From Chryseobacterium gleum (GTDB taxonomy: Bacteria > Bacteroidota > Bacteroidia > Flavobacteriales_D > Crocinitomicaceae), in contig CAMDAH010000001.1 of NCBI GenBank assembly GCA_945888625.1, positions 1 through 64,000 of the forward strand: DNA of 64,000 nucleotides, written 5' to 3'. The translations under genes and the position numbers were made by a program. Of the stretch, positions 1-9,146 are shown in pieces. The notes beneath the pieces are model-generated. The model was given only the letters and a program-made list of their open reading frames with translations. It was not told the origin of the DNA and made no database searches. Numbering within the stretch: the first letter of the stretch is position 1; each line of letters begins with the position of its first letter.

Positions 1-1421
1 GTATAGGGCGCAACTCCATAGCGTGCATAAGCGGTTGCATTAACCGTACACTTGTTTGTGCAGAAAGGTGTTTGTGGCGTAAACCATTGATTTCCGTATG
101 ATTCCGGTGTTTTTCCGTACACAATAACTTGAAAAGGCCAAAGAGTAGAAAATGGGTCGTATCGAATGTAATTTTGGTTACACCCTGCTCCCCAAGCGTT
201 TCTACCAAGATGCATGCGTACATAAATATTTGTCGGGGAACAAGATTCTGGATAGCAACAAGTCAAGGGCGCCATCATATTAAAACTGTCTAAATAAGCC
301 GTTCCAGCAAAATTAGCCGTCGCTCCCGTAACTGTAAATGTTTGTGAGTTGCCACAAACGGTGCTAAAATACATGGCGCCATTACTCATGGTGGCAGGAG
401 TAAATGGATCGGCATAAAAGCTAGCGGAAACATACAAACCAGAAACAGAGATGCCCGCAGGTATTGTAACAAGAACGCTATCCATATTATAAGAGGGCAT
501 GAAGCAAGAAGGCATATATCCTCCGCCCCAATTGGCCATCGGACCAGCGACTAAAGGATCAATTACAACCGGATAATTTCTAGACGGATCGTTTAACCAA
601 CTACTTGGTATAGCCAGCTGAATTACGGTGCTTCCATCTTCTTTTTGTATTATTTTGTGTGAGCCCAACAAGCTTGATTTATTGGCATCGTAATAAAATG
701 GAATGAAAATTTTACCTGTTGATAAACCGTTTTGATTATTAATAAGAATGTCCCCTTGAAAATAACCATCCGATAAAGCGACCGATTCTTCTTGCATCGA
801 AAGCGTATACCCTTTTGGTAATTCGATTTTTTCTTCAATAATTAAATTCTCGCCTATTACCTGAGGGGAGCTTTGAAGAATATAGTTGCTTTTTATGGCA
901 TTTTCAAAAAAGCTTACTTCTTTTCTTAGTTGATCGTTATAAATTAACTGCGCCTTATTGTTTGCTACTGTTAAATTTCCTGAGGACAAAACGCCATTTA
1001 TCCAAACTTTATCGGCAACATGTATTTCTTGACCATCGCTGGAGGAAATAGCATAGGAGCCATTGGTAAATAATTTAGTAGGATAAGGTTGCTGTGCAGC
1101 GACCCAATTTCCTGACTCATTGTCCTTTATTAATAACGGACTAATAGGAGTTAGTAGTCCGTCTTTCCCGATATAATTTATCGGTTTTTTACTAAAAATG
1201 CTCTTCGTATCGCCATTCGTATTGGTAAAAGAAGTGGAGAAAATGGAACGCATTGAGATGGCTTCACTCCACAAGCCGGTATCTAGTGCCACTAACTTTT
1301 TTGTTTGATCGTCTGAAAATAAAGGAGCACTAAAGCCCGCTAATTGCCCAAAAGAGGTTAGGCCTATAAAAACGGAAATTATGCTTAACAGAATGCTTCT
1401 ATTCGCCTGAGGTAACTTCAT
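1..1421 (-). CDS. Secreted protein, N-terminal 473 residues, cut by window edge
   Basis: An open frame without stops runs from an ATG at 1421 down to the left edge, so the C-terminus lies outside the window. The first ~26 residues (MKLPQANRSILLSIISVFIG, then a stretch ending SFGQ) form a signal peptide typical of Bacteroidota secreted proteins. The following region is rich in Ser, Asn, Gly and aromatic residues. A Cys-rich patch appears at the far end (TCCYPESCSP, then a CNQN motif), which suggests disulfide-bonded extracellular domains. I do not recognise a catalytic domain. Proteins of this build in the Flavobacteriales usually end in a T9SS sorting or gliding-associated domain, but that part is not visible here. 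It is divergent from asnS, with about 106 bases between the starts. Confidence 0.7.
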   Translation of the reverse strand, partial: MKLPQANRSILLSIISVFIGLTSFGQLAGFSAPLFSDDQTKKLVALDTGLWSEAISMRSIFSTSFTNTNGDTKSIFSKKPINYIGKDGLLTPISPLLIKDNESGNWVAAQQPYPTKLFTNGSYAISSSDGQEIHVADKVWINGVLSSGNLTVANNKAQLIYNDQLRKEVSFFENAIKSNYILQSSPQVIGENLIIEEKIELPKGYTLSMQEESVALSDGYFQGDILINNQNGLSTGKIFIPFYYDANKSSLLGSHKIIQKEDGSTVIQLAIPSSWLNDPSRNYPVVIDPLVAGPMANWGGGYMPSCFMPSYNMDSVLVTIPAGISVSGLYVSASFYADPFTPATMSNGAMYFSTVCGNSQTFTVTGATANFAGTAYLDSFNMMAPLTCCYPESCSPTNIYVRMHLGRNAWGAGCNQNYIRYDPFSTLWPFQVIVYGKTPESYGNQWFTPQTPFCTNKCTVNATAYARYGVAPY

Positions 1422-1514
1422 TTGTTTGTTTCAATTATTTGCACTAATTTAATAAATACATTTTAATTATCTGCTTTTTGAGATAATTCGATAGGGCTAT
1501 TCTTTGAAATGCAT

Positions 1515-1522
1515 TATTTTTG
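1515..1522 (+). promoter_or_regulatory. Bacteroidota -7 element of asnS (TATTTTTG)
   Basis: TATTTTTG matches the phylum -7 consensus TAnnTTTG. It ends five bases before the ATG at 1528, so transcription should begin at or within a base or two of the start codon (leaderless mRNA). No clear TTTG -33 box is seen at the usual 19-21 base distance. Confidence 0.55.
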
Positions 1523-1527
1523 CATCT

Positions 1528-2976
1528 ATGAGTCGCATAAAAATAAAATACATTTTAAGTAATGAAGGGCAATTGCTCATTGGACAACGAATTACTGTCA
1601 AAGGGTGGGTAAGAGCATTTAGAAGTAATCGTTTTATTCAAATTAACGATGGTTCTTGTTTATCAAACATTCAAGCTGTCATTGACTTTGAAAAGTATGA
1701 TGAAGGAATAATTAACCAGATCACAACAGCTGCTGCCGTTTCCGTTTCGGGAATATTGGTCGCTTCTATTGGGACGGGGCAATCAGTAGAATTACAAACA
1801 GATGCCATCGAAATTATTGGCGCTGCGCATCCAGACGAAGTCCAAAAGACCGTACTGCAACCCAAAAAACATAGCCTGGAATTATTACGCGAACAAGCTC
1901 ACTTGCGCTTCAGAACCAATACATTCAGCGCTGTATTTAGAATTCGACACCATGTCGCCTATGCTATTCATCATTATTTCCATGAAAAAGGGTTTTATTA
2001 TTTACACACACCCATAATCACTGGATCTGACGCCGAAGGTGCTGGAGAAATGTTTCATGTTTCAACCCTAGATCCCCTTTCGCCACCGCTAGATTCCGAT
2101 GGAAATGTGGATTACAAACAGGATTTTTTTGGAAAACCCGTAAACCTAACCGTTTCAGGACAATTGGAAGCAGAGTTAGCAGCATTGGCGCTTGGGCAAG
2201 TGTATACCTTTGGTCCTACGTTTCGTGCAGAAAACTCTAATACCTCAAGGCACCTTGCAGAATTTTGGATGATAGAGCCCGAGGTTGCTTTTAATGACTT
2301 GAAGGACAATATGGATTTGACAGAAGATTTTTTAAAGTATATCTGTTCCTATGTTATTGAAAATTGTCAAGAAGATCTTCAGTTTTTAGATCAGCGTGAA
2401 AAGCAAGAGCAAAGTCAAAAACCAGAAAGTGAACGCAATGAAATTGGACTAATCGAACGATTAAATTTTGTTATAGAAAATCCATTTAAACGATTGACGT
2501 ATACGGAAGCTATAACTGTTTTATTAAACTCCAATCACCACAAAAAGAAAAAATTTAATTTCCCAATTCAATGGGGAATTGATTTACAAAGCGAACATGA
2601 GCGTTATTTAGTCGAAAAAGAGTTTAAATGCCCCGTGATTTTAAGCGATTATCCAGCTGAAATAAAAGCTTTTTACATGCGCCAAAACGATGATAACAAA
2701 ACCGTTGCAGCCATGGATGTTTTGTTTCCTGGAATAGGTGAAATTGTTGGTGGATCACAACGCGAAGAACGATACGATGTTTTATTAGAAAAATGTAAAG
2801 CCTTCAATATTCCCGAAGAGGAACTTTGGTGGTATTTGCAAACAAGAAAGTTGGGAACGGTTCCACATGCTGGTTTTGGCTTGGGATTTGAAAGGATGAT
2901 TATGTTCGTAACAGGAATGACCAACATTAGAGATGTTATCCCATTTCCAAGGACGCCTTTAAATGCTTCTTTTTAA
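1528..2976 (+). CDS. asnS: Asparaginyl-tRNA synthetase
   Basis: Cytoplasmic class IIb synthetase charging tRNA-Asn with asparagine; 482 residues, the usual family length. The N-terminal OB-fold anticodon-binding domain (about 15-110) contains [11 protein letters not shown]. The catalytic core has motif 2 ([21 protein letters not shown] region, FRAEN and EFWMIE recognisable) and motif 3 near the C-terminus ([12 protein letters not shown]). A charged insertion between them ([14 protein letters not shown]) is of the kind found in Bacteroidota enzymes. The start at 1528 was preferred over a TTG at 1504 because the -7 promoter box lies between the two and MSRIKIK is the usual beginning. rpoN starts four bases after the stop, so the two are probably co-transcribed. 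Confidence 0.97.
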   Translation: MSRIKIKYILSNEGQLLIGQRITVKGWVRAFRSNRFIQINDGSCLSNIQAVIDFEKYDEGIINQITTAAAVSVSGILVASIGTGQSVELQTDAIEIIGAAHPDEVQKTVLQPKKHSLELLREQAHLRFRTNTFSAVFRIRHHVAYAIHHYFHEKGFYYLHTPIITGSDAEGAGEMFHVSTLDPLSPPLDSDGNVDYKQDFFGKPVNLTVSGQLEAELAALALGQVYTFGPTFRAENSNTSRHLAEFWMIEPEVAFNDLKDNMDLTEDFLKYICSYVIENCQEDLQFLDQREKQEQSQKPESERNEIGLIERLNFVIENPFKRLTYTEAITVLLNSNHHKKKKFNFPIQWGIDLQSEHERYLVEKEFKCPVILSDYPAEIKAFYMRQNDDNKTVAAMDVLFPGIGEIVGGSQREERYDVLLEKCKAFNIPEEELWWYLQTRKLGTVPHAGFGLGFERMIMFVTGMTNIRDVIPFPRTPLNASF

Positions 2977-2980
2977 TATT

Positions 2981-4423
2981 ATGGCACTAAAGCAATATTT
3001 AACGCAAAAAACCGAACAGCGTTTATCGCCTCAACAAATTCAATTAATGAAATTATTGCAGGTGCCAACCTTGGAATTAGACCAGCGCATTAAGCAGGAA
3101 TTAGAAGAAAATCCTGCGTTAGAGGAGGGAATAGAAAGAGATGATGAAGAGTTTGATAAAGAAGAGGACATTAGTTCTTCAGAAGAGGACGACGAATTTG
3201 ACATTTCTGATTATTTTGATGAAGATGTTGCCGATTACAAAACACAAGCAAACAATGCCTCAAAAGATGAAGAAGATCGTGTAGTGCCGCTATCCGGCGA
3301 ACAAAGCTTTCAAGAAAAATTAACGGAACAACTGCATTTAATTGTGCTCAATGACACGCAGTTTTTAATTGCAGATGTATTAATTGGCAACCTCGATGAA
3401 TCCGGTTATCTAAATAGAGAAATAAGTGCCATTGTAGATGATTTAGCCTTTTCCCAAAACATCATGGTGGAAGAAAAAGAAATAGAGGCAGTCCTCCTTT
3501 TGGTACAATCCCTAGACCCTGCCGGTATTGGCGCTCGAAATTTAAGAGAATGCCTGCTAATTCAAATGAATAGAAGACAAGATAAATCGTTAAACCGTAT
3601 TCGAGCAAAACAAATACTTGAGAATTATTTCGACGAATTTACCAAAAAACACTACGATAAAATTGCCAAGAAATTAAATGTGGAAGAAGAAGAGTTAAAA
3701 CAAGCCATTAACGAAATCTTAAAGTTAAATCCGAAGCCGGGAGGATCCACGAAAGAATCCACCAAAAATTACCAACAAATCATTCCTGATTTTCTTTTAA
3801 TAGAAAATGAAGGGGCATTAGAACTCACCTTGAACAGCAGAAATGCGCCAGACTTAAAAATCAGTAAAGAATACGAAGTCATGTTGCGTGCTTATGCCGA
3901 AGGAGCTAAAACATCAAAGTCAGACAAGCAAGCGATGACTTTTGTGAAGCACAAATTGGACAGCGCAATGTGGTTTATTGATGCCATCAAACAAAGGCAA
4001 CAAACTCTATTGCTTACCATGTCTGCCATATTGCGCTATCAAGAAAGTTTTTTCCTAAGTGGTGATGAAACGAAACTAAAACCGATGATTCTCAAAGACA
4101 TTGCCGAAATTGTTAGCTTGGATATTTCAACCGTATCACGAGTGGCTAATAGTAAATATATTCAAACTACTTTTGGTGTTTTCTCGTTAAAATACTTCTT
4201 TTCAGAATCGCTTTCAACGGACTCGGGAGAGGAGGTTTCTACCCGAGAAGTAAAACAAATACTATTAACAGCCATAGAAAACGAAGATAAGCGAAACCCA
4301 CTACCCGATGAAAAACTAATGGCATTACTAAACGATAAGGGCTACAATATCGCCCGCCGAACAGTTGCTAAATATAGAGAACAACTTAATCTTCCGGTGG
4401 CACGAATGCGAAAAGAACTATAA
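2981..4423 (+). CDS. rpoN: RNA polymerase sigma-54 factor
   Basis: Sigma-54, which directs RNA polymerase to -24/-12 promoters and needs AAA+ activators to open them. It has 480 residues. The N-terminal activator-interacting region is Q/L-rich (LTQKTEQRLSPQQIQLMKLL), followed by an acidic linker (about 50-90), the core-binding domain, a helix-turn-helix region (DISTVSRVANSKYI) and the diagnostic RpoN box ARRTVAKYRE at about 458-467. The start at 2981 (MALKQYL) sits four bases after asnS; an upstream in-frame start at 2963 would overlap asnS and lacks family support. The next gene begins three bases after its stop, giving a three-gene operon. No sigma-54 activator is present in this window. 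Confidence 0.97.
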   Translation: MALKQYLTQKTEQRLSPQQIQLMKLLQVPTLELDQRIKQELEENPALEEGIERDDEEFDKEEDISSSEEDDEFDISDYFDEDVADYKTQANNASKDEEDRVVPLSGEQSFQEKLTEQLHLIVLNDTQFLIADVLIGNLDESGYLNREISAIVDDLAFSQNIMVEEKEIEAVLLLVQSLDPAGIGARNLRECLLIQMNRRQDKSLNRIRAKQILENYFDEFTKKHYDKIAKKLNVEEEELKQAINEILKLNPKPGGSTKESTKNYQQIIPDFLLIENEGALELTLNSRNAPDLKISKEYEVMLRAYAEGAKTSKSDKQAMTFVKHKLDSAMWFIDAIKQRQQTLLLTMSAILRYQESFFLSGDETKLKPMILKDIAEIVSLDISTVSRVANSKYIQTTFGVFSLKYFFSESLSTDSGEEVSTREVKQILLTAIENEDKRNPLPDEKLMALLNDKGYNIARRTVAKYREQLNLPVARMRKEL

Positions 4424-4425
4424 GT

Positions 4426-5073
4426 ATGCGAATAATTTCACATGTTTTATCCTGGGTTTTTTTACCCTTATTAATGCCATCTTATGGCTTACTCATAAGT
4501 TTATATTATCCCTCTGAACAACTGAACCAATCGGTTAATAGCATGTTTGCATTGCCGAGCGCAATAAAATCACAGCTCTTTTGGCTCTTTTTTACTTTTA
4601 GCTTCGTTGCTCCCGGTATTTCATTTGTAATGCTCCACCGGCGGAAAATAATTAGTACGATTGATATGGAAAACGGTAAGGAAAGAAATATTCCTTTGTT
4701 AATAATGTTTGGTTATTGTATTTTCTTATTTGCATTGTTCCTTTACAAAGCGCCTAATGGTATTTTACCTTCCTTTTTTTATGCCCTGCCTCTATCCGGT
4801 GCGATCGTTACAGCTGCATTTATGCTAATTAATCGTTGGATTAAAATTTCTATGCACGCCGGTGGTGGTGGTATCTTGTGTGGGTATTTAATTGCCTTTT
4901 TTATTGGGCAGTTTAATCCGCCTATCTTCATAATTACTCTTGCTTTTTTGTTTTCTGGACTAACGATTTCTGCGCGATTATTCCTAAATAAACACCTTGA
5001 AATTGAAGTTTATTCCGGGTGGATTTTGGCCTTTTTAATTACTTTTTCTTGTAATTGGTTATATCCCGCCTAA
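4426..5073 (+). CDS. PAP2-like integral membrane protein
   Basis: A 215-residue, very hydrophobic protein with about six membrane segments, encoded three bases after rpoN and so probably co-transcribed with asnS-rpoN. The C-terminal half has KISMHAGG followed about 45 residues later by SARLFLNKH..EVYSG. This spacing resembles the SGH and SRxxxxxH motifs of PAP2-type lipid phosphatases, but the first motif (KxxxxxxRP) is at best degenerate (KERNIP). The resemblance is my inference from motif layout; it may be a non-catalytic relative. It ends exactly where the convergent glmS ends, with no spacer. Confidence 0.6.
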   Translation: MRIISHVLSWVFLPLLMPSYGLLISLYYPSEQLNQSVNSMFALPSAIKSQLFWLFFTFSFVAPGISFVMLHRRKIISTIDMENGKERNIPLLIMFGYCIFLFALFLYKAPNGILPSFFYALPLSGAIVTAAFMLINRWIKISMHAGGGGILCGYLIAFFIGQFNPPIFIITLAFLFSGLTISARLFLNKHLEIEVYSGWILAFLITFSCNWLYPA

Positions 5074-6918
5074 TTACTCCACCGTAACGCTTTTCGCCAA
5101 ATTTCTTGGTTGATCAACATTACATCCGCGCATAACGGCAATATGATAAGATAATAATTGGAAAGGTATAGTGGCCAATAAAGGAACCAAAAACTCATGG
5201 GTTTCGGGTATTTCAATTGTGTGATCTGCCATTGACTTAACCTGTACGTCTCCCTCAGTTACAACAGCAATTATTTTTCCTTTTCGGGCTTTTACCTCTT
5301 GAATATTGGACACCACTTTTTCATAGGAATTTCCTTGGGTTGCAATTACAAAAATGGGCATATTTTCGTCAATAAGTGCAATCGGTCCGTGCTTCATTTC
5401 AGCGGCAGGATACCCCTCAGCATGGATATAAGAAATCTCTTTAAGTTTCAATGCCCCTTCAAGCGCAACGGGAAAAGAACTTCCTCTACCTAAATATAAC
5501 GCGTTTGTGGCCTCTTTATATTCGGTTGCTATCGCCTCAATTTTATCATTTAACAACAATACTTTTTTAACTTTTTCCGGTATTGCCTCCAATTCAGCAA
5601 GTAAAACACGGAAGTTTGTCTCAGAGACAGTTCCTTTTCGATGCGCAAGTGAAAGGGCCATAAGGATTAAAACCGTTACTTGAGCGGTGAACGCTTTGGT
5701 TGATGCAACTCCTATCTCTGGACCTGCATGGGTGTAAGACCCCGCATCGGTTATGCGTGAAATCGATGAACCGACCACATTACAAATCCCTAAAATAGTT
5801 GCCCCTTTCGTTTTTGCTAACTCTAAAGCGGCCATAGTATCAGCGGTCTCGCCAGACTGGGAAATAGCTATTACCACATCGTTTTCGGTTAAGATTGGGT
5901 TGCGATAACGAAATTCACTTGCGTACTCAACCTCAACATTTATGCGAGCAAGATCCTCAATTAAGTATTCCCCCACTAGCCCTGCATGCCATGATGTGCC
6001 ACAAGCAACTAAAATTAATCGATTCGCTTGTATCATTTTTTGTTCGTAGTCTTTGATGCCCCCCAAAGAAACCCAACCTTCCTGCGCATTTAATCGGCCT
6101 CTAAAGCAATCTTGTATAGACCGCGGCTGTTCGTTGATTTCCTTTAGCATAAAATGCTCATATCCCCCTTTCTCCAACGCCTCTAATTCTAATTCTAACT
6201 GCTGAACATAGGGTGTTTTTTGTTGATCTGCAATATTAAATATTTTCAACTCTTCTCCTAACTTAACAACAGCTATCTCCTCGTCTTCTAAATACACTAC
6301 ACGTTTAGTATACTCGACAATGGGCGTGGCATCTGAAGCCAAATAAAAATCCCCTTCTGAACCAATCCCCACAACGAGTGGACTACTTTTACGAGCGGCT
6401 ACCAATTGATTTGGAAAATCCTTGTGCACGGCTACAATAGCGTATGCACCTACTACATTTAAGAGCGCCAAACGCAAAGCCTCGCCAAACCAAACTTTTT
6501 CTTTAATAGAAATGAAATCTACTAAATGAACGAGTACTTCGGTGTCCGTCTGACTCTTAAAAAGATAGCCTTGCTTTATTAATTCCCGCTTAAGCGCATC
6601 ATAATTTTCTATAATTCCGTTGTGAATAAGCGCAAGAGATCCATCCATTGATACATGAGGATGTGCATTTATGTCCGTTGGCAAACCGTGTGTCGCCCAT
6701 CTAGTATGACCAATTCCAGTAGTCCCTTCGGCATTTTTATTTGCAACAAATGACTCTAAATTTGCCACTTTCCCGGCACATTTAAAAACATTCAACTCCC
6801 CGTTGTTAATTAATGCAACACCAGCACTATCATAACCGCGGTATTCAAGACGCTTCAATCCCTTTAAAATAATTGGATAAGCGTCTTTTTCTCCGATGTA
6901 TGCTACAATTCCACACAT
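5074..6918 (-). CDS. glmS: Glutamine-fructose-6-phosphate aminotransferase (isomerizing)
   Basis: Makes glucosamine-6-phosphate from fructose-6-phosphate and glutamine, the first committed step towards UDP-GlcNAc, peptidoglycan and lipid A. It has 614 residues, full length. The N-terminal class II amidotransferase domain begins MCGIVAYIG, with Cys2 becoming the N-terminal nucleophile, and continues with RGYDSAG and GHTRWATHG. Two SIS sugar-isomerase domains follow (ACGTSWHAG, SQSGETADT, GRGSSFPVALEGALKLKE). The conserved C-terminal tail NLAKSVTVE is present. It lies three bases downstream of the DUF4270 lipoprotein gene. Confidence 0.98.
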   Translation of the reverse strand: MCGIVAYIGEKDAYPIILKGLKRLEYRGYDSAGVALINNGELNVFKCAGKVANLESFVANKNAEGTTGIGHTRWATHGLPTDINAHPHVSMDGSLALIHNGIIENYDALKRELIKQGYLFKSQTDTEVLVHLVDFISIKEKVWFGEALRLALLNVVGAYAIVAVHKDFPNQLVAARKSSPLVVGIGSEGDFYLASDATPIVEYTKRVVYLEDEEIAVVKLGEELKIFNIADQQKTPYVQQLELELEALEKGGYEHFMLKEINEQPRSIQDCFRGRLNAQEGWVSLGGIKDYEQKMIQANRLILVACGTSWHAGLVGEYLIEDLARINVEVEYASEFRYRNPILTENDVVIAISQSGETADTMAALELAKTKGATILGICNVVGSSISRITDAGSYTHAGPEIGVASTKAFTAQVTVLILMALSLAHRKGTVSETNFRVLLAELEAIPEKVKKVLLLNDKIEAIATEYKEATNALYLGRGSSFPVALEGALKLKEISYIHAEGYPAAEMKHGPIALIDENMPIFVIATQGNSYEKVVSNIQEVKARKGKIIAVVTEGDVQVKSMADHTIEIPETHEFLVPLLATIPFQLLSYHIAVMRGCNVDQPRNLAKSVTVE

Positions 6919-6921
6919 AAA

Positions 6922-8208
6922 TTAGTACGTTGTATAAGTTACTACTAAACGAGGTTTAAATTTGTTATTCGTGTTTTTTCCGTTAAAGATAATACGCTCA
7001 GCGGAATTTATAAAAAACCTTGGGGAAAGTATTAGTCCTGTATTTTCAATGTCTTTATTTAAGATTGCTTGAACGTATTGTTTGATGTCCAACCTGAACT
7101 CCTTATTAAAGTCATCTAACACTCCTAATATTCCTAAATTAGTAAATCCCGTGGCTGTTTCTTTTATCCGAGTTGCAACAGATATGCTTACTCCTGGTTT
7201 ATAACGATAATTACTTTGGTATTGAATCGGCAGGTGCAGCTCTGCTCGATGAATCAACTTGTTTTTTGTTAAATTATTTAACCCGGGTATTTTAACTACT
7301 GCTCGTAAATTAAATGCTTGGGCATAAAATGAATTGTTTCCATTTGTACTATCAAGTAAAATTTGATTTATGGGTGTTCCGGTATGGTCTTTATCTATGT
7401 GTGTAAAATCAGCACAAGAACTATTGATTAATAAATCATACGTTTTCTTTACACCTGCTTGTGTAAAATACACCGTCATTTTTGTCGCTGGATCGCTCAA
7501 ATTAAAATAAAATATTCCTCCATTACCTGGCGACTGAACCCCATTGTTTGTAACAATTTTTAGCCCTTTAAAATACGCTGTAAATGCGTCATTACTGCTA
7601 AACGTTGCGCTTCCACTTGCCGCTTCGTTAATCAAACTTCTTGCTAGGTTTGTGTCAAGAGGTATTCTCAGTTGAGGGCTCAAACTATCCACACCTACAA
7701 CGGTTTTATTAATTGGGTCAGGCGTTATTGTTCCTTGTCCTAGCACCACTAAATTGGTTGGGTTGGTTGTTTTTGACGTAAAGGTATAATAACTCGAATC
7801 GATGTAAAGTGCTTCGTTCAATTCATAAACTTCAAACGTTTGAGGTTTTAAATCGCCATAATATCCCACATATTTTAATGACAAAACGAATGAATCTAAT
7901 ACAATTGATGCGGTATTGCCGAAATTAGGGTTGATGCCGGCGAGACGAACCTGCGTGTAAAATGAGGCGTTAAACTTTCCAAAGACTGGGTCAGTATAAC
8001 TTCCCAATATAACATTGGCTGCATTGTCCGTAGTTATCGAATCCTCATCGATCGTGTATGAAATGATATCGAAAGTGTCCGTGGTCGTTCCGCTCAAATA
8101 CGATGCGTTGTCTAAAATATCTTTGCCTAAAGCGTTTTCTTTTTTCTTACACGAAGAGCTTAGTATGACCAGAAAAAACAGAAAAGAAAAGAGTTGGCGC
8201 TTATTCAT
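6922..8208 (-). CDS. DUF4270 family lipoprotein
   Basis: A 428-residue predicted lipoprotein. The N-terminus MNKRQLFSFLFFLVILSSSC is a lipoprotein signal with the acylated Cys at residue 20, followed by charged KKKENALGKD. The pattern GSYTDPVFGKFNASFYTQVRL and the C-terminal block ending FKPRLVVTYTTY are those of the DUF4270 family, a beta-rich Bacteroidota family of unknown function. I chose the ATG at 8208 because the longer frame would need a TTG and would spoil the signal peptide. It sits between the glycogen-synthase-like gene and glmS, an arrangement I recall as conserved in flavobacteria, which hints at an envelope role. Confidence 0.85.
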   Translation of the reverse strand: MNKRQLFSFLFFLVILSSSCKKKENALGKDILDNASYLSGTTTDTFDIISYTIDEDSITTDNAANVILGSYTDPVFGKFNASFYTQVRLAGINPNFGNTASIVLDSFVLSLKYVGYYGDLKPQTFEVYELNEALYIDSSYYTFTSKTTNPTNLVVLGQGTITPDPINKTVVGVDSLSPQLRIPLDTNLARSLINEAASGSATFSSNDAFTAYFKGLKIVTNNGVQSPGNGGIFYFNLSDPATKMTVYFTQAGVKKTYDLLINSSCADFTHIDKDHTGTPINQILLDSTNGNNSFYAQAFNLRAVVKIPGLNNLTKNKLIHRAELHLPIQYQSNYRYKPGVSISVATRIKETATGFTNLGILGVLDDFNKEFRLDIKQYVQAILNKDIENTGLILSPRFFINSAERIIFNGKNTNNKFKPRLVVTYTTY

Positions 8209-8226
8209 AAGAACGTCTATCGCCAA

Positions 8227-9048
8227 TTAAACTAAAACAGGCTCATCCACTACTTTATCAATAAAAGCGGATAGTTGTTTGCCCATTGCTTCTTCTGAAG
8301 TGAAGCCCATTTTATGACTCGATGATTCTTCATAAATCTGTTGGAGCGCGGGAGTTAATTGTTCTTCTGCACAGCTAACACCATCGCAATGATCTACAAT
8401 AATTTTAGTGATATTGGTAAGCGAAGAGTCTTTCAGGTTATCGGTTAATTTTGAGGGAAATCCGTCTTTCTTTAACTTCTCAGCAAAACGAGTGCTCCAG
8501 ACTTGATCTATTCCATCATTATATAAGTTATAGATAACTTTAGTTAACTTGAAGTGAGGGTCTTTGTTGTAAACATGTTTTACATAAAGCGCCATTATTC
8601 CCGAAAACCAACCGCTACAATGAATTACATCGGGTTGCCATCCTAATTTCTTAACCGTTTCTAAAACACCCCTGCAAAAAAACATGGACCTTTCATCATT
8701 GTCGGCATAATATGAATTATCATCTTCTCGCCAATTATTATTTCGTTTAAAATAATCGTCATTGTCAATAAAATAAACTTGCATTTTTGCGGAGGAAACG
8801 GAAGCAACCTTAATTATCAATGGATGGTCTTGGTCGTCAATAGACAGATTGAGTCCCGATAAACGTATAACCTCGTGCAATTGGTGTCTTCGTTCGTTTA
8901 TTGCACTGTACCTTGGCGTAAACACCCTGATCTCCTTTCCCTCTTCCTGTGTAATTTGTGGCAATCTTCTGGATTGTGAGGAAACGTCCGTTTTTGGTAA
9001 AAAGGGGAATATTTCTTGTGAAATAAATAACACTTTCTTTTTTTCCAT
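8227..9048 (-). CDS. Half-length glycogen/starch synthase-like protein (GT5 N-terminal domain only)
   Basis: A 273-residue protein matching only the N-terminal Rossmann domain of GT5 glycogen synthases. Visible features are VLFISQEIFPFLPKTD, RVFTPRYSAINERRHQLHEVIRLSG, YFIDNDDYF, DNDERSMFFCRGVLETVKKLGWQPDVIHCSGW. Full GlgA has about 470-480 residues, so the nucleotide-sugar-binding C-terminal domain is absent. The KxGGLG loop that contacts ADP-glucose in real synthases is replaced by KTDVSSQSRRL. The frame is intact and Flavobacteriia commonly carry the same short form, so this is a dedicated family rather than a pseudogene. Glycogen synthase activity is unlikely; the function is unknown. A TACTTTTG promoter lies about 30 bases upstream. 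Confidence 0.8.
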   Translation of the reverse strand: MEKKKVLFISQEIFPFLPKTDVSSQSRRLPQITQEEGKEIRVFTPRYSAINERRHQLHEVIRLSGLNLSIDDQDHPLIIKVASVSSAKMQVYFIDNDDYFKRNNNWREDDNSYYADNDERSMFFCRGVLETVKKLGWQPDVIHCSGWFSGIMALYVKHVYNKDPHFKLTKVIYNLYNDGIDQVWSTRFAEKLKKDGFPSKLTDNLKDSSLTNITKIIVDHCDGVSCAEEQLTPALQQIYEESSSHKMGFTSEEAMGKQLSAFIDKVVDEPVLV

Positions 9049-9077
9049 TTGTAGCTTACTTTAGTGTTAATGAGGTG

Positions 9078-9085
9078 CAAAAGTA
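9078..9085 (-). promoter_or_regulatory. -7 element for the GT5-like/DUF4270/glmS genes (TACTTTTG)
   Basis: TACTTTTG on the minus strand fits TAnnTTTG and would give a leader of about 25 bases ahead of the ATG at 9048. It is divergent from, and about 31 bases away from, the panC element. Confidence 0.45.
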
Positions 9086-9116
9086 CAATAAAATATGATA
9101 ATTACATAAAAACCAA

Positions 9117-9124
9117 TAGCTTTG
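9117..9124 (+). promoter_or_regulatory. -7 element of panC (TAGCTTTG)
   Basis: TAGCTTTG fits TAnnTTTG; the predicted leader is about 18 bases. No convincing -33 TTTG is seen. Confidence 0.45.
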
Positions 9125-9146
9125 GACGTTTAAAAAGAATAATTAC

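Noticed and set aside
1504-1527. Upstream TTG start of asnS (similar cases at rpiB, ispD, udk and TPR)
   Set aside because: The TTG comes from, or lies upstream of, the TAnnTTTG promoter box; the ATG a few codons later matches family N-termini.
5040-5110. Intrinsic terminator between the PAP2-like gene and glmS
   Set aside because: The two stops are adjacent and there is no hairpin plus T-run on either strand.
8227-9048. Truncated glgA pseudogene
   Set aside because: The frame is intact, the promoter and neighbours look functional, and the same short form is known across flavobacteria.
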